Assembly: GCF_028640845.1 (NCBI RefSeq)
Contig: NC_080543.1
Coordinates: 124,001-188,000, forward strand
Reading direction: 5' to 3'
Source of the DNA: Ahaetulla prasina
Taxonomy: Eukaryota > Chordata > Lepidosauria > Squamata > Colubridae
DNA: 64,000 nucleotides
In this document: positions 10,194 through 20,479 of the stretch, one piece after another
Layout: each line of letters opens with the position of its first letter
How positions within the stretch are numbered: position 1 is the first letter of the stretch
The notes under the pieces: generated by a model
What the model was told of the DNA's origin: nothing
What the model saw: the letters and a program-made list of their open reading frames with translations, nothing else
Databases searched by the model: none
Made by a program: the position numbers and the translations under genes

Positions 10194-10345
10194 CGAATAA
10201 CAGAATAACAGGGGTTGGAAGGGACCCTGGAGGTCTTCTAGTCCAACCCCCTACTCAAGCAGGAGACCCTAATACCATTTCAGACAAGTAACTGTCCTTT
10301 TTAAAAGCCTCCAGGGTTGGAGCACCCACACTGCCAAAGGCAAGA
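10194..10345 (-). mobile_element. CR1 3' end, minus strand
   Basis: Contains GGTTGGAAGGGACCCTGGAG and CTTCTAGTCCAACCCCCTAC, the reverse complement of the CR1 3' UTR. Confidence 0.85.
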
Positions 10346-10670
10346 AAATCTCCCTTTCGTGAAGTTAATATTTGATCAGTCTCCTCTCTTTTATCACACA
10401 GATTAATGCATTGGGCTTTAAATGTCTTTTTTATCTTGACGGATGGTCCTTAATTTTTATTTTATGGCAGAATTAATAGGCTTTAAAAGCCGAAGAGATC
10501 CATTAATTCTTACAGAATTCACCTCTTAAAATTCTGCCTCTTCGACCCATCTGCTCGTAGGGTGTGGTGGCCCTTGACATGCCACTCAAAGCCTGGTGTG
10601 GCCCCTAAACCCCCAGGAAATTGTGCGACCCCGTTTTAAAGGGGTGCAAGCCACCTTGGTTAAATGCATA
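10346..10670. other. Unclassified sequence
   Basis: No gene or repeat recognised. Confidence 0.5.
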
Positions 10671-10674
10671 GGAT

Positions 10675-11290
10675 GTGAATGATCAGAAAGGAGATATCTG
10701 GTCTACTGCTTAAGGCACCAGGCTAGAAAGCAAGAGATGCTGAGTTCTAGTCCTGCCTTAGGCACGAAAGCCGGCTGGGTGGCTTTGGGCCAATCACCAG
10801 GAGACGGTGAGTTCTAGTCCCGCCTTAGGCACGAAAGCCGGCTGGGTGGCTTTGGGCCAATCACCAGGAGACGGTGAGTTCTAGTCCCGCCTTAGGCACG
10901 AAAGCCGGCTGGGTGGCTTTGGGCCAATCACCAGGAGACGGTGAGTTCTAGTCCCGCCTTAGGCACGAAAGCCGGCTGGGTGGCTTTGGGCCAATCACCA
11001 GGAGATGGTGAGTTCTAATCCTCATTTAGTGATAAAAGCCAGCTGGCAGGTCCAATCACTGGTAGATGGTGAGTTCTAGTCCCACTTTAGGCACAAAAGC
11101 CAGCTGGGTGACTTTGGGCCTCTCTCTCTCTCTCTCTCCCTCTCTCCCTCCCTCTCATCTCAACCCAATGCACCTCACAGGGTTGTTGTTGTGGGGAAAA
11201 TAGGAGGAGGGAGGAGGCTTAGATAGGTTCGATACCTTGAGCTAGTTGTGAAAAAAGTATCGGCGGGATATAAATAGAAATAAATAAACG
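10675..11290 (+). mobile_element. tRNA/CORE-type SINE
   Basis: A tRNA-like head (GTCTACTGCTTAAGGC...GAGTTCTAGTCC, a B-box-like site) is followed by GGCTGGGTGACTTTGGGCC, ACCTCACAGGGTTGTTGTTG and a (AAATA)-type tail at about 11270-11288. This resembles MIR/CORE-SINEs of reptiles. The middle is expanded by a minisatellite. Confidence 0.7.
10740..11115 (+). repeat. 67-bp minisatellite inside a SINE
   Basis: GAGACGGTGAGTTCTAGTCC recurs at 10801, 10868, 10935 and (as GAGATGG) 11002, exactly 67 bp apart. Each unit contains the B-box-like GTTCTAGTCC plus part of the CORE domain (GGCTGGGTGGCTTTGGGCC). Confidence 0.92.
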
Positions 11291-11546
11291 GAAACACATT
11301 CAATCCTATTTAGCGAGAGACAGAGGCTGGATGCCCGAAGATGAAGCGCTGCCTTGGAAGAAATCCAAAATTCTCAGCTGGCTGGGACTTTGTTGCTCAG
11401 AGGTTGGAGGTAAGCCAGACTGATGTCATCGGCGTGCCTCATGATGTCATCAGAGCTATGACGTCATGGCAGGCATGTTGTCCCTTGCCCTTCCCTCGCG
11501 AGGCCAGGCTGGAGCTGCCATATCAGCTTGGACAAAACCAAGGAAC

Positions 11547-11958
11547 ACGGGTAGTCCTCGACTTACGACCACAATGGAGCCCAACATTTCTGTGGCTAAG
11601 CGAGACATTGGTTCAGTGAGTTTTGACCCATTTTACGACCTTTCTTGCCACAGCCGTTAAAGTGAATCCCTGCAGTTGTTAAATTAGTAACACCGTCGTT
11701 AAGTGAATCTGGTTTCTCCATTGACACCGCTTGTCAGAAGGTCGCAAAAGGGGATCATGTGATCACCCCCCTCCCCCTCGGGCGCTGCGACCGTCATAAA
11801 TACGAGTCAGTTGCCGAGCCTCTGAATTCTGATCACGTGACCACAGGGACGCTGCAAACGGTCCCAGGCGTGAAAAATGACCCTAAGTCACTTTTTTTCA
11901 GTGCCGTTGTAGCTCTGAACCGTCACTAAACGAATGGTTGTAGGTCGAGGACTTCCTG
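11547..11958. mobile_element. Tigger-like MITE, full length
   Basis: Starts GGTAGTCCTCGACTTACGAC and ends TAGGTCGAGGACTTCCTG, with internal GTGATCACC and GATCACGTGACC motifs. One of the better-preserved copies in the window. Confidence 0.85.
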
Positions 11959-11994
11959 TATTATAACCAATAAAATTTGTTTTGTACCTTTAAT

Positions 11995-12143
11995 CAGGGC
12001 TGGGGAACTGTGGTCCCTTTATGCCCTGCGTACTTCAGCTCCCAGAATTCCTGAGCCAGCTATGCTCAGAATCCCATGCTGGCTCAGGAATTCTGGGAGT
12101 TGAAGTCCTCAGGCCATCAAGGGGCCATAGTTCCCTAGCCCTG
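11995..12143. mobile_element. hAT-like MITE, second subtype
   Basis: Ends are CAGGGCTGGGGAACTGTGG and its near reverse complement CCATAGTTCCCTAGCCCTG, with CCAGAATTCCTGAGCCAGC in the arms. Flanks are similar (CCTTTAAT / CTTTAAAT) but not an exact 8-bp repeat. Confidence 0.7.
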
Positions 12144-12167
12144 CTTTAAATTGACCAGGTCTCCATG

Positions 12168-12682
12168 TGTCGTGTCCCACTCCTCCGCTGACGGCCGGGT
12201 CAGGGAAATCCGAATCAGGCGTGCCTCTGCAGCTCTGCCAAAGTCCTAGCAAAGTCCTCAGGGCAGGCAGGAGACCAGAAAGTGACTTCAGCAAGATATG
12301 TTTAGACTTTGCCTGACTCAGAGAATGCCAGAAAGCAGGTCCTTTATATAGGCCATGGGGTGTGGCTCCATGACTCAGCACTTATCCAGGCCTGCCCCTC
12401 CCTTCCTTCTGTTGCCTCCGCCTATCAAGTCTTCTGACGCGAGGGTCACTCCAGTCTGCAGCTGTTGGCAATTGACCTCCCTCAGGCTCACATGCTGTGG
12501 AGGAGGGGGAGGGGTCTAGTTGCTCCGTTTGCCTGGGCATGGAGCCAGAGCTGGGGGCTGGAGATACTTCCTCCTCTTCAGCCTGTTTGGGCATGGAGCC
12601 GGGAGGCATACTAGGACATTCCTCCGTGTTTGGAAGCAGATAAGAAGGCCCCGGCTGTGGTGAGATCGGACGAGACACAACA
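12168..12682 (-). mobile_element. Solo LTR, family A
   Basis: A 515-bp unit with TG...CA ends and a perfect 5-bp duplication CCATG at 12163-12167 and 12683-12687. Read on the minus strand it has a TATATAAA box (12343-12350) downstream of a short open frame ending SDPRVRRLDRRRQQKEGRG. No internal retroelement region accompanies it, so it is a solo LTR left after recombination. The 5-bp duplication fits Gypsy or ERV elements; I cannot tell which. Confidence 0.88.
12343..12350 (-). promoter_or_regulatory. LTR TATA box
   Basis: TATATAAA on the minus strand in the middle of the solo LTR, the expected place for the U3/R promoter. Confidence 0.6.
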
Positions 12683-12688
12683 CCATGT

Positions 12689-13208
12689 TGTTGTGGCCCT
12701 TCAGCAGCCGAATCAAAGGAGGAGGAGGAGGAGGAGGAGGAGGAGGAGGAGGAGGAGGAGGAGGAGGTGTGGGAGTCAGTGTCAGCATCAAGGCAACCTG
12801 AGAGCTCCGAGGGGGAAGAGGGAATGGAGCTGGCACAGAGAGAGAGAGAGAGAGACAGAGGCAGAGCCTGGGCCATCCGTCAGTCCTCAGATGGAGAGTC
12901 AACAGCCCCCCAGGTCTGGAGGTGGCTGATGAGGAAGAGGAGGAACAGTTGGGTCCGGTGCCTGACACGTGGATGAGCAGAAGGCAGAGGAGAGCAGTGG
13001 AAATCTATGGGCCGGTCCTTGGGACAGAAGAGCCACCACTGTTAGCGAAGCCCCACCCTAGCTCTGGGGATAAAAGACAGGGAGCGGAGATGAATAGATG
13101 TGGCAGACAACTAGAAACTTTTTGCAGGGGCTGCCGGCGCTCCTAATTAAAGGAATAATTGAGTTAACTTCAGAGGGTTTGTCGTGTTTGGGGGGCTGGG
13201 TCAGAACA
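12689..13208 (+). mobile_element. Solo LTR, family B
   Basis: A 520-bp unit beginning TGTTGTGGCCC and ending GGTCAGAACA, with a perfect 5-bp duplication CATGT (12684-12688, 13209-13213). It has a GATAAAAG TATA-like box near 13071 and an internal (GGA)n at 12718-12768. It lies head to head with the preceding LTR, and the two duplications overlap by four bases. Confidence 0.88.
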
Positions 13209-13213
13209 CATGT

Positions 13214-13930
13214 ATTCTGAAGAACTGGCTGAATCTCCGTTTTCCATCGGAAGTGATTTGAGTGACTGACCATAAGATGAACCTGGGGGCGCATGTAACG
13301 CCCCCTTTTCCAGCCAACAGACACCCCCTCCCCAAAATTTGGAGCTCAACCGACTGGCTTCTCGCCAGATCAATTTTCCGAGCCCGTTTCTCACTCCACT
13401 AAACCGGGCACACCTAGCATTCAGGTATCCATGGGGGCTGTGAATTGTGGTTCCCACACAATTGGGGGAAAAAACAAGAACGAAATGTCAGAGGTGGACG
13501 AGCCGAGCTTGGAGAGAAAGGCAGGCTCTTAAGCCGTGTGGGAAGGAAAATAAAATGTCAAGGGCTCGGAACATGATTTTCTATAGAGGGGCCTCGCTTT
13601 TGAATCATAGCAACGGCTGAAATTCTTTGGAGTTATTCAGCAAACTTATAGAGCTGCGCATCGACACAAAGGAACTTTGGCTTGGAACAAAATAAAAATG
13701 CAATACGTTCAAGGCCTCCACTTAAGACAATAAAGTATTGTCAATTAAGGTTCCCCAACTCCACCAAGCAGCTCATGGCAGAGGTAGCTACCTTTCCGGA
13801 GGCTGGGGAGGAGGAGGAAGGGAGGGCTGGAGGGAAGGCAGGGGCTTTAGCCGAGCTGTTTTCAGTTTGTCATTTCTTCCCCTGCTTTTACATGTTTTGA
13901 TATTTTTATATTCCGAGAGTCTGCCTATGA
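13214..13930. other. Unclassified sequence
   Basis: About 700 bp with no recognised gene or transposon. It resumes the sequence interrupted by the two LTRs. Confidence 0.5.
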
Positions 13931-13935
13931 TTATG

Positions 13936-14180
13936 GCAGGTGAAGGAAGGAAGGAAGGAAGGATGGGTGGATGGATGGATGGAAGGATGGATGGATGGAT
14001 GGATGGATGGAAGGAAGGAAGGAAGGAAGGAAGGAAGGAAGGAAGGAAGGAAGGAAGGAAGCTACAAAGGGAGAAAGAAAAACTGGGAAGGAAGGAAGGA
14101 AGGAAGGAAGGAAGGAAGGAAGGAAGGAAGGAAGGAAGGAGAGAGGGAGGAGATGATGGAGACAGAGAAAAGAAGGGAGG
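13936..14180. repeat. (GGAA)n/(GGAT)n microsatellite
   Basis: GGAA and GGAT tetramers in alternating blocks, then imperfect purine repeats. Confidence 0.95.
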
Positions 14181-14203
14181 GAGGGAGGATATAACAGATA
14201 TAA

Positions 14204-14331
14204 CAGATTAACAGAGTTGTAAGGGATCTTATAGATCATCTAGTCCAACCCCCTGCTCAAGCAGGAAACCCTACACCATTTCTGACAAATGGCAGTCCAA
14301 TCTTTTCTTGAAAGTCTCAAGTGATGAATCG
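14204..14331 (-). mobile_element. CR1 3' end, minus strand
   Basis: ACAGAGTTGTAAGGGATC...TCTAGTCCAACCCCCTGCTC, the reverse complement of the CR1 3' UTR. Confidence 0.82.
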
Positions 14332-14403
14332 CCGGATTCACTGAACAACTGTGTTATACTAAAGAACTCCAGTGATTCACTTAACGATTACGGTCAGAAA
14401 TGA
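14332..14403. mobile_element. Tigger-like MITE fragment
   Basis: Contains GGATTCACTGAACAACTGTG and AGTGATTCACTTAACGA, internal Tigger-like MITE segments. Confidence 0.55.
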
Positions 14404-14404
14404 G

Positions 14405-14536
14405 GCAGTGTTTCTGAACTTCGGCAACTGAAAAATGGGTGGACTTCAACTCCCAGAATTCTCCAGCTAGCATGCTGGCTGGGGAATTCTGGGAGTTGAA
14501 GTCCCACCCATCTTAAAGTTATCCAGGTTGAAACTC
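14405..14536. mobile_element. hAT-like MITE, near-palindromic
   Basis: Inverted arms GGACTTCAACTCCCAGAATTC and their reverse complement around an AGCATGCT centre, with CAGTGTTTCTGAAC at the left end. Confidence 0.75.
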
Positions 14537-14600
14537 TTCCCTAGGAATTTTCAAGGGAAGGAGACAGGAATCAAAACTCTACCAGTTCACCAGCCAAAGA

Positions 14601-15126
14601 TAATAGAATAGAATAGAATAGAATAGAATAGAATAGAATAGAATAGAATAGAATAGAATAGAATAGAATAGAATAGAGGATGGGATGGGATGGGATGGGA
14701 TAGAATAGAATAGAATAGAATAGAATAGAATAGAATAGAATAGAAAAGAAAATATGGAATGGAATAGAATGGAATAGAATAGAATAGAATAGAATAGAAT
14801 AGAATAGAGGATGGGATGGGATGGGATAGAATAGAATAGAATAGAATAGAATAGAATAGAATAGAATAGAATAGAGGATGGGATGGGATGGGATGGGATA
14901 GAATAGAATAGAATAGAATAGAATAGAATAGAATAGAATAGAATAGAATAGAATAGAATAGAATAGAAAAGAATAGAGGATGGGATGGGATGGGATAGAA
15001 TAGAATAGAATAGAATAGAATAGAAAATATGGAATGGAATAGAATGGAATGGAATAGAATAGAATAGAATAGAATAGAATAGAATAGAATAGAATAGAAT
15101 AGAATAGAATAGAATAGAATAGAAAA
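14601..15126. repeat. (AATAG)n array with GGGAT and GGAAT variant blocks
   Basis: More than 500 bp of AATAG pentamers interrupted by four GGATGGGATGGGATGGGAT blocks (near 14677, 14808, 14874, 14978) and two AAAATATGGAATGGAATAG blocks (near 14746 and 15024), giving a higher-order pattern. It joins a CR1-L3 3' end on the right. Confidence 0.95.
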
Positions 15127-15195
15127 GAATTTTTTATTGGCTAAGTGTGATTTGTCTTGGTGCATACGCTCTCAGTATACATAAAAGAAATGATG
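15127..15195 (-). mobile_element. CR1-L3 LINE 3' terminus
   Basis: On the minus strand this is the last ~70 bp of the CR1-L3 3' UTR (TATACTGAGAGCGTATGCAC then CAAATCACACTTAGCC), immediately preceding the AATAG array. It shows that the array is the expanded tail of this LINE. Confidence 0.85.
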
Positions 15196-16021
15196 ACTTT
15201 AGTGGAAAAAAGGAAAGAAAAAACAATAATCTTGCAGAGAGCAAGAAGCAGAAACTCTGGTGGTGGCTTCACATTTTTTTTTCCATGCCGATCTGTGTTT
15301 CCAATTTGTCTTTGGTTCCATCTGATGTCTTTTGGGGCTGCAATTAACAGGGGCTCAGCTCAGCACACAGCGAAACACAAGACGAAGTTTATGAAATACT
15401 CGTGCGGTGGGGGCTGGGCTGGGGGTTGAACAGGCATATGATTCATCCACACTGATTTTCAAACCACCCCCCCCCTCAAAATCTTCCAACTGACCCCCCC
15501 ACCACCACATTTACAGGCGTTCGTTTTTCTGGCTTTCCAGTGCAGCAACCGCATTACACCCACCTACTTGGAAATTAATATATGTATTATAATATATATA
15601 TATATATATAATAATCTTTGCAAGCAAGGCTGGCTCTATTGTCTTTCTGGACTCAACGCTGACAAGCGATTAAAAAAAAAAAAAACCACCACATTTTTTC
15701 AAACCCTTTTCCTCCCTTCCTGTAAAAGTGACAAACAATTTGACTCCGGCTCTTTTTTTAATTTGTTGCTATTATCCCCCACAGGAGCCCTTTGTTGGCT
15801 GGTGGAGAAATGGGGCAGCCCACCCCTCCCAGGGAGCAATTACCCACTTTTCTGATCGCCCACCGAAAGCTGCAATTACCCCCAAAGCGAAGGAGTAAGT
15901 GGCACGAAACCCTCCCGCCTGCTGTGACTCTAAAAGCCCCTTTTGCAAGGCAGAGGAAAAAACCACACACGTCTCACCTAGAACGTAGCAAAGCAGGTAT
16001 TAAGAGGGGCCGAGTGCAAAA
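15196..16021. other. Unclassified sequence with poly-C and (AT)n runs
   Basis: No gene or transposon recognised in about 825 bp. It includes a C run near 15466, (AT)n at 15590-15612 and an A run near 15672. Confidence 0.5.
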
Positions 16022-16430
16022 ATACGCGTAGTCCCCGTTTTACGACCGCAATGGAGCCCGATATTCTGCGCTAAGTGAGACATTTGTTAAGCCAAAGTTT
16101 GCCGCATCTTACAACCTTTCATGCCACAGGTGTTAAACCAATCCCTCCCTGCTGTTGTGAAGTTGGTCACACGGTCGTTATGCGAATCTGGCTCTCCCCC
16201 CCCATCGACTTTGCTTCTCAGAAGGTCACAAAAGGGGATCACATGACCCCAGGACGCTGAAAACCATCGCAAATAGGAATCAGTTGCCGGCATTTGAATT
16301 TTGATCAATTTTGATCGTGGGGGATGCTGCACTGGGTCACAAGCGTGAAAAATGGACACTATTTTTAGTGCCGTTGTAAATTCAAATGGTCACTAAATGA
16401 AACGTTGTAAGTTGAGGACTAGCTGTATAA
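16022..16430. mobile_element. Tigger-like MITE, full length
   Basis: Ends CGTAGTCCCCGTTTTACGAC and AAGTTGAGGACTAGCTG, flanked on the right by TA. Confidence 0.82.
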
Positions 16431-16555
16431 GCCTGTGTGGGGAGCATTTCCAAAGGAGCACGGGAAACTTTGGAGGGACCGCCAATTTCATGGAAGAGTA
16501 GGCCTCCCTTGTGCTCCTGGCTGGGTATATTCAGCAAGGACTGGCAGGTGGTTAG

Positions 16556-16705
16556 GACAGAATTATAGAACCACTGATTCGGAAAGGACCTTGGAGGTCT
16601 TCTAGTCCAGCCCATTTCAGACAAGTGATTGTCCAATCTCTTCTTGAAAGCCACCCAGGACTTCTGGAGGGAAGCTGTTCCACCGGTTACAACATTTCCT
16701 CCGCA
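16556..16705 (-). mobile_element. CR1 3' end, minus strand
   Basis: GACCTTGGAGGTCTTCTAGT and CCAATCTCTTCTTGAAAGCC on the plus strand. A small internal deletion removes the usual CCCCTGCTCAAG segment. Confidence 0.8.
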
Positions 16706-16968
16706 GAAGCGCCTCCCGGCCTCTGCGTCGACACCTGCCCTGCGGGCGCATCACTGCCACATCATCCCGAGCAAATATTTGCTTACTTCCAAGAACTCCA
16801 GGAGCTTTTATAGCCCAGCGCAAATAAGGATTTATGACCTATTTTTGCAGGCTGTTTGCTCAAAAGCCACTTAGCCCTTCCAGGCGTTAATGGCCCAGGC
16901 TGATGGAAGTGATGCCAGGCGGCAGCGGGGGGGGGGGTGTAGGGGGGAGTGTTCCTGTTTATGAGAAC

Positions 16969-17212
16969 CAGGGGTGAAATCCAGCAGGTTCTGGCAGGTT
17001 CCGGAGAACCGGTAGTGGAAATTTTGAGTGGTTCAGAGAACCGGCAAATACCACCTCTGGCTGGTCCCAGAGTGGGGTGGGAATGGGGATTTTGGAATAG
17101 CCTTCCCCCAGGAGTGGGAAGAAATGGGGATTTTGCAGCATCCTTCCCCTGCCACGCCCACCAAGCCAGGCCCACAGAACCGGTAGTAAAAAAAAATTGG
17201 ATTTCACCACTG
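16969..17212. mobile_element. hAT-like MITE, ACCGGT type
   Basis: Begins CAGGGGTGAAATCCAGCAGG and ends TTGGATTTCACCACTG, with repeated GAACCGGTAGT and CCACGCCCACCAAGCC motifs inside. Flanks ATGAGAAC and ATCAGAAT match at 6 of 8 positions. Confidence 0.8.
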
Positions 17213-17282
17213 ATCAGAATCCTGATTTATTCGTGGTTTGGGGATGTTTGGAGATGATGCAGGGCCTGGCCCCCAGGTTGCA

Positions 17283-17660
17283 AGTACAGGCAATCCTCAT
17301 CTTACGACCGCAGTTCAGCCCGGAATTTAAGTGAGTTTTGCTCTGTTTTACGAGCGTCCTTTCCGTGGCTGTTAAGGGAATCGCTGCAGTTCTTAAAAGT
17401 TAGTCACACGGGTCGTTAAGCGAATCCGGATTTCCCCCTTTGACTTGGGTTTGTCACAAGGTCGCGAAAGGGGATCACGGGATGCTGCAACCGTCATAAA
17501 TATGAGTCGGTTGCCAAGCGTCTGAATTCTGATCACATGACCACGGGGAGGCTGTAACGGTCGTAAGTGTGAGAAACGGTCAAAAGTCACTTTTTTCAGG
17601 GTCGTCGTAACTTCGAATGGTCACTAAACAAGCTGTTGTAAGCGAGAACCACCTGGAGCT
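17283..17660. mobile_element. Tigger-like MITE
   Basis: Starts ACAGGCAATCCTCATCTTAC and ends near GTTGTAAGCGAGAACCACCT. Internal CACGGGATG and GATCACATGACC motifs match other copies. Confidence 0.8.
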
Positions 17661-17690
17661 GTGTTTTGTGTGTCTGTGTGTCTGTGTGTG

Positions 17691-18209
17691 TGTTGTGTCT
17701 GCGCCCCCCGAGCCGGGCCCCCTGCCAGAAAGTGACTCGGAAATTGAGGGGGAAGGGCCATCAGGACTTACCTCGGGAGCGCCGGCTTCCCTGGCTCAGC
17801 TCCAGGAGCCAGTGGCAGGCCAGGTGGAGGAGATAACGAGGCCTCCATCCCCTGACTCTTCCCCCCCCAGGCAACGCCTCCAGACCCAGCTGATGGCAAT
17901 CAGGCCTGGCTGGACCCTAGGTTTCGTAGGCAGGAGAGGAGGGAACAACAGAAGCAGGGGTGGGGCAGGCCTAGGAAGTGCTGAGTCATGGAGCCACACC
18001 CCACAGGATATAAAAGCAGCAAGGGCTGCTGTGCCTCTTCGTAGCAGATACATCAACTGCTTGACTAGAGCTGAAGTACTGTTTGTTGACTCATCGGCGT
18101 CGAGGGGGATAACAGAGACACTTGGCAGACGCTCGCTAGTTTGCTGCCAGAGCTGATAGTGCTGGCTAATTAAGCCATCGCAAGGACGGAGTCGAGGGGG
18201 GACAGAACA
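17691..18209 (+). mobile_element. Solo LTR, family C
   Basis: A 519-bp unit from TGTTGTGTCTGCGCC to GGGGGGACAGAACA, the same length as the copy at 23735-24253. Its U3 half carries an acidic open frame (PEPGPLPESDSEIEGEGP) and, in the adjacent frame after an indel, WLDPRFRRQERREQQKQG, then TATAAAA at 18009-18015. No exact 5-bp duplication is visible: the left flank is a (TG)n tract and the right flank is ATGTA. Confidence 0.82.
18009..18015 (+). promoter_or_regulatory. LTR TATA box
   Basis: TATAAAA in the family C solo LTR, following a CCACACCCCACAGGA motif shared with the copies at 23735 and 24464. Confidence 0.6.
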
Positions 18210-18423
18210 ATGTATCTGTGCAACTCAAAAAGTGGAAAATACAGACAGTTCACAACTTAGAACCATTTGATCAGCAGCAGTCTGAAATTACCAAACAAAA
18301 CCAACAACCCCACAGAATTCTGGAAGTTGAAGGCCAGGCAGCTGGAAAAAAGTCACTTACACCTGGTAGTTGCTATTGCCAACACCGCAACAGCCCCACA
18401 GTCACGTGATCACAATTCAGTAT

Positions 18424-18594
18424 GCAGATAGTCCTCGACTTGCGACCTCAATTGAACCCCAAATGTCTGCTGCTTACCTGAAACTTTGCATTCTGACCCC
18501 GCGGGTGCTGCAACGGTCATAAATCACTTTTCTCAGCGCTGTTGTAACTTCGGTCACTAAACGAACTGTCGTAAGTTGGGGAGTACCTGTATAG
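18424..18594. mobile_element. Tigger-like MITE with internal deletion
   Basis: Both inverted ends are present (GATAGTCCTCGACTTGCGAC and CGTAAGTTGGGGAGTACCTG) but the middle ~200 bp is missing. Confidence 0.8.
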
Positions 18595-18600
18595 GCGGGC

Positions 18601-18973
18601 ACAGGAAGTCCTCGACTTATGACCACAAGTTTGCCCAACATTTCTGTTCTTAAGTGAGACAATTTGTTAAGTGAGATTTGCCCCATTTTACCAAACTTGT
18701 TCAGCGAATCACAGCCGTTCTTCAATTAATAACCCGGTTGTTAAGTGAATCAGGCTTTCCCCTTGACTTTGCTTGTTCAGAAGGTCACAAAAGGCGATCG
18801 TGTGACCCTGGGACACTGCAACCATCATCAGTACAAGTCAGTTGCCAAGCGTCTGAATGCTGGCATCACTTGGGGACGTAACTGATAAAAACGGTCGTAA
18901 GTCACTTTCTTCCTGGCCGTTGTAACTTTGAACTAAACAAACTGTTTTGTAAGTTCGAGGACCTCCTGTAGGT
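18601..18973. mobile_element. Tigger-like MITE, full length
   Basis: Starts GGAAGTCCTCGACTTATGAC and ends AAGTTCGAGGACCTCCTG. It lies only a few bases from the preceding copy, in the same orientation. Confidence 0.82.
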
Positions 18974-19151
18974 ATTTCTTTCACGCCGGCAGGATTTTAT
19001 GCAAGAATAGATCCGAGTTCTGATGTCCCAGCAAACAAGTGGAGTGAAACATCCACTCCAGTTCCGTGTTTGCCATTTGGGTGGTGCCAGGCCCACCCAG
19101 GGCCACGTCGGCTGTGTCAACAAAGAGACGGACCCATTAGGCACATTTTAT

Positions 19152-19493
19152 TTTTTTTTAATAAAAAAGTTTTATTTTTACAATCTTATCAAATAATTCA
19201 TCCAATGTACAGTTATATACAATTAGTCGGGCCTGCCCAGTCACCACCCCCCTTTTTAACCTTCTTCCCTCTTCTACCTTCTTTTACTTTCCAAACCTTC
19301 CTCTCCTTCTCTTATCTACCTCCTCTCCTCCCTCCACCCTACACTCTTCTCCCTCTTCTACCCCTCTTCCTTCCTCTTCTCCTCTTTCCTACCTCCTACT
19401 CTCTCTTTTTTCCCTCCCCACCGTTCTAAAATGGCAACTGGTTAGACCCGACCCTACATTAATTATATTTATACATCTTCAATAATCCCTGTA
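19152..19493 (-). mobile_element. L1 LINE 3' end with 17-bp target duplication
   Basis: A poly(T) start at 19151-19159 followed by a pyrimidine-rich 3' UTR resembling the L1 end at 62500-62704, so this is a minus-strand, strongly 5'-truncated L1. The duplication CATTAGGCACATTTTAT is perfect (19135-19151 and 19494-19510), as expected for L1 endonuclease-primed insertion. No coding sequence is left. Confidence 0.85.
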
Positions 19494-19510
19494 CATTAGG
19501 CACATTTTAT

Positions 19511-19687
19511 GGCAGGGTGGGTGGGTGGGTGGGGGAAAGGCTGGGTCCAGATGGGAGCCAGGGCTGAAGCAAGGGACAACACAATAAATAGCACAATAAA
19601 CACGACATCGGTTGCGTCAGCCAGCGAAAAAATAGGCGCTTCAGTAGTGCTTCAGAGAAAGCAGGAAAAACTCGCTCTAGAGATTAG
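19511..19687. other. Unclassified sequence
   Basis: A short stretch with a (GGGT)n run; nothing else recognised. Confidence 0.5.
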
Positions 19688-20306
19688 CTAGATCCAGTTC
19701 TACAGAGGAATGATTGAGTCTGTCATTTGCACCTCTATAACTGTCTGGTTCAGTTCTGCAACCCAACAAGACAGACACAGACTTCAGAGGATCATTAGAA
19801 CTGCAGAAAAAATAATTGCTACCAACCTGCCTTTCATTGAGGACCTGTATACTGCACGAATCAAGAAGAGGGCCGTGAAAATATTTACAGACTTCTCGCA
19901 TCCAGGACATAAACTGTTTCAACTCCTACCCTCAAAACGACGCTATAGAGCACTGCACACCAGAACAACTAGACACAAGAACAGTTTTTTCCCGAAGGCC
20001 ATCACTCTGCTAAACAAATAATTCCATCAACACTGTCAAACTATTTACTGAATCTGCACTACTATTAATCGTCTCATAGTTCCCATCACCAATCTCTTTC
20101 CATTTATGACTGTATGACTATAACTTGTTGCTGGCAATCCTTATGATTTATATTGATATATTGATCATCAATTGTGTTGTAAATGTTGTACCTTGATGAA
20201 GGTATCTTCTCTTTTATGTACACTGAGAGCATATGCACCAAGACAAATTCCTTGTGTGTCCAATCACACTTGGCCAATAAAATTCTATTCTATTCTATTC
20301 TATTCC
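19688..20306 (+). mobile_element. CR1-L3 LINE 3' end with (ATTCT)n tail
   Basis: The C-terminal coding end (19710-20021, from IESVICTSITVWFSSATQQ to KNSFFPKAITLLNK and stop) plus a ~260-bp 3' UTR ending CACTTGGCCAATAAA and then (ATTCT)n. Same family as 33188, 50372, 57348 and 61560. Confidence 0.9.
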
Positions 20307-20479
20307 AAAGCACTGAGGGGGCTCCCATGGACCACCCTGGGAAGGAGAGGCCGTCTCCCCAAGATGCCCTCCTTCGTCCTGAGCTTGTAAGAAAAAAAGT
20401 TGAGGATATTTTTTGGAAAGAAATATCATGTTTCTGTCGTGCTTTGATGGGGATCCGTGCATCCGTTCCATCTGTAAGG

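Noticed and set aside
12382..12968. Poly-Ser, poly-Pro or poly-Arg frames around 12720-12770
   Set aside because: They result from a (GGA)n run inside a solo LTR. The motif of interest (SDPRVRR...) is treated as LTR sequence and not as a host gene.
14587..15165. 192-codon frame of FYSIL repeats
   Set aside because: Translation of the AATAG microsatellite; composition artefact.
17616..18156. 179-codon frame spanning a solo LTR start
   Set aside because: The first ~25 codons come from the flanking MITE and a TG repeat, so it is not a single protein.
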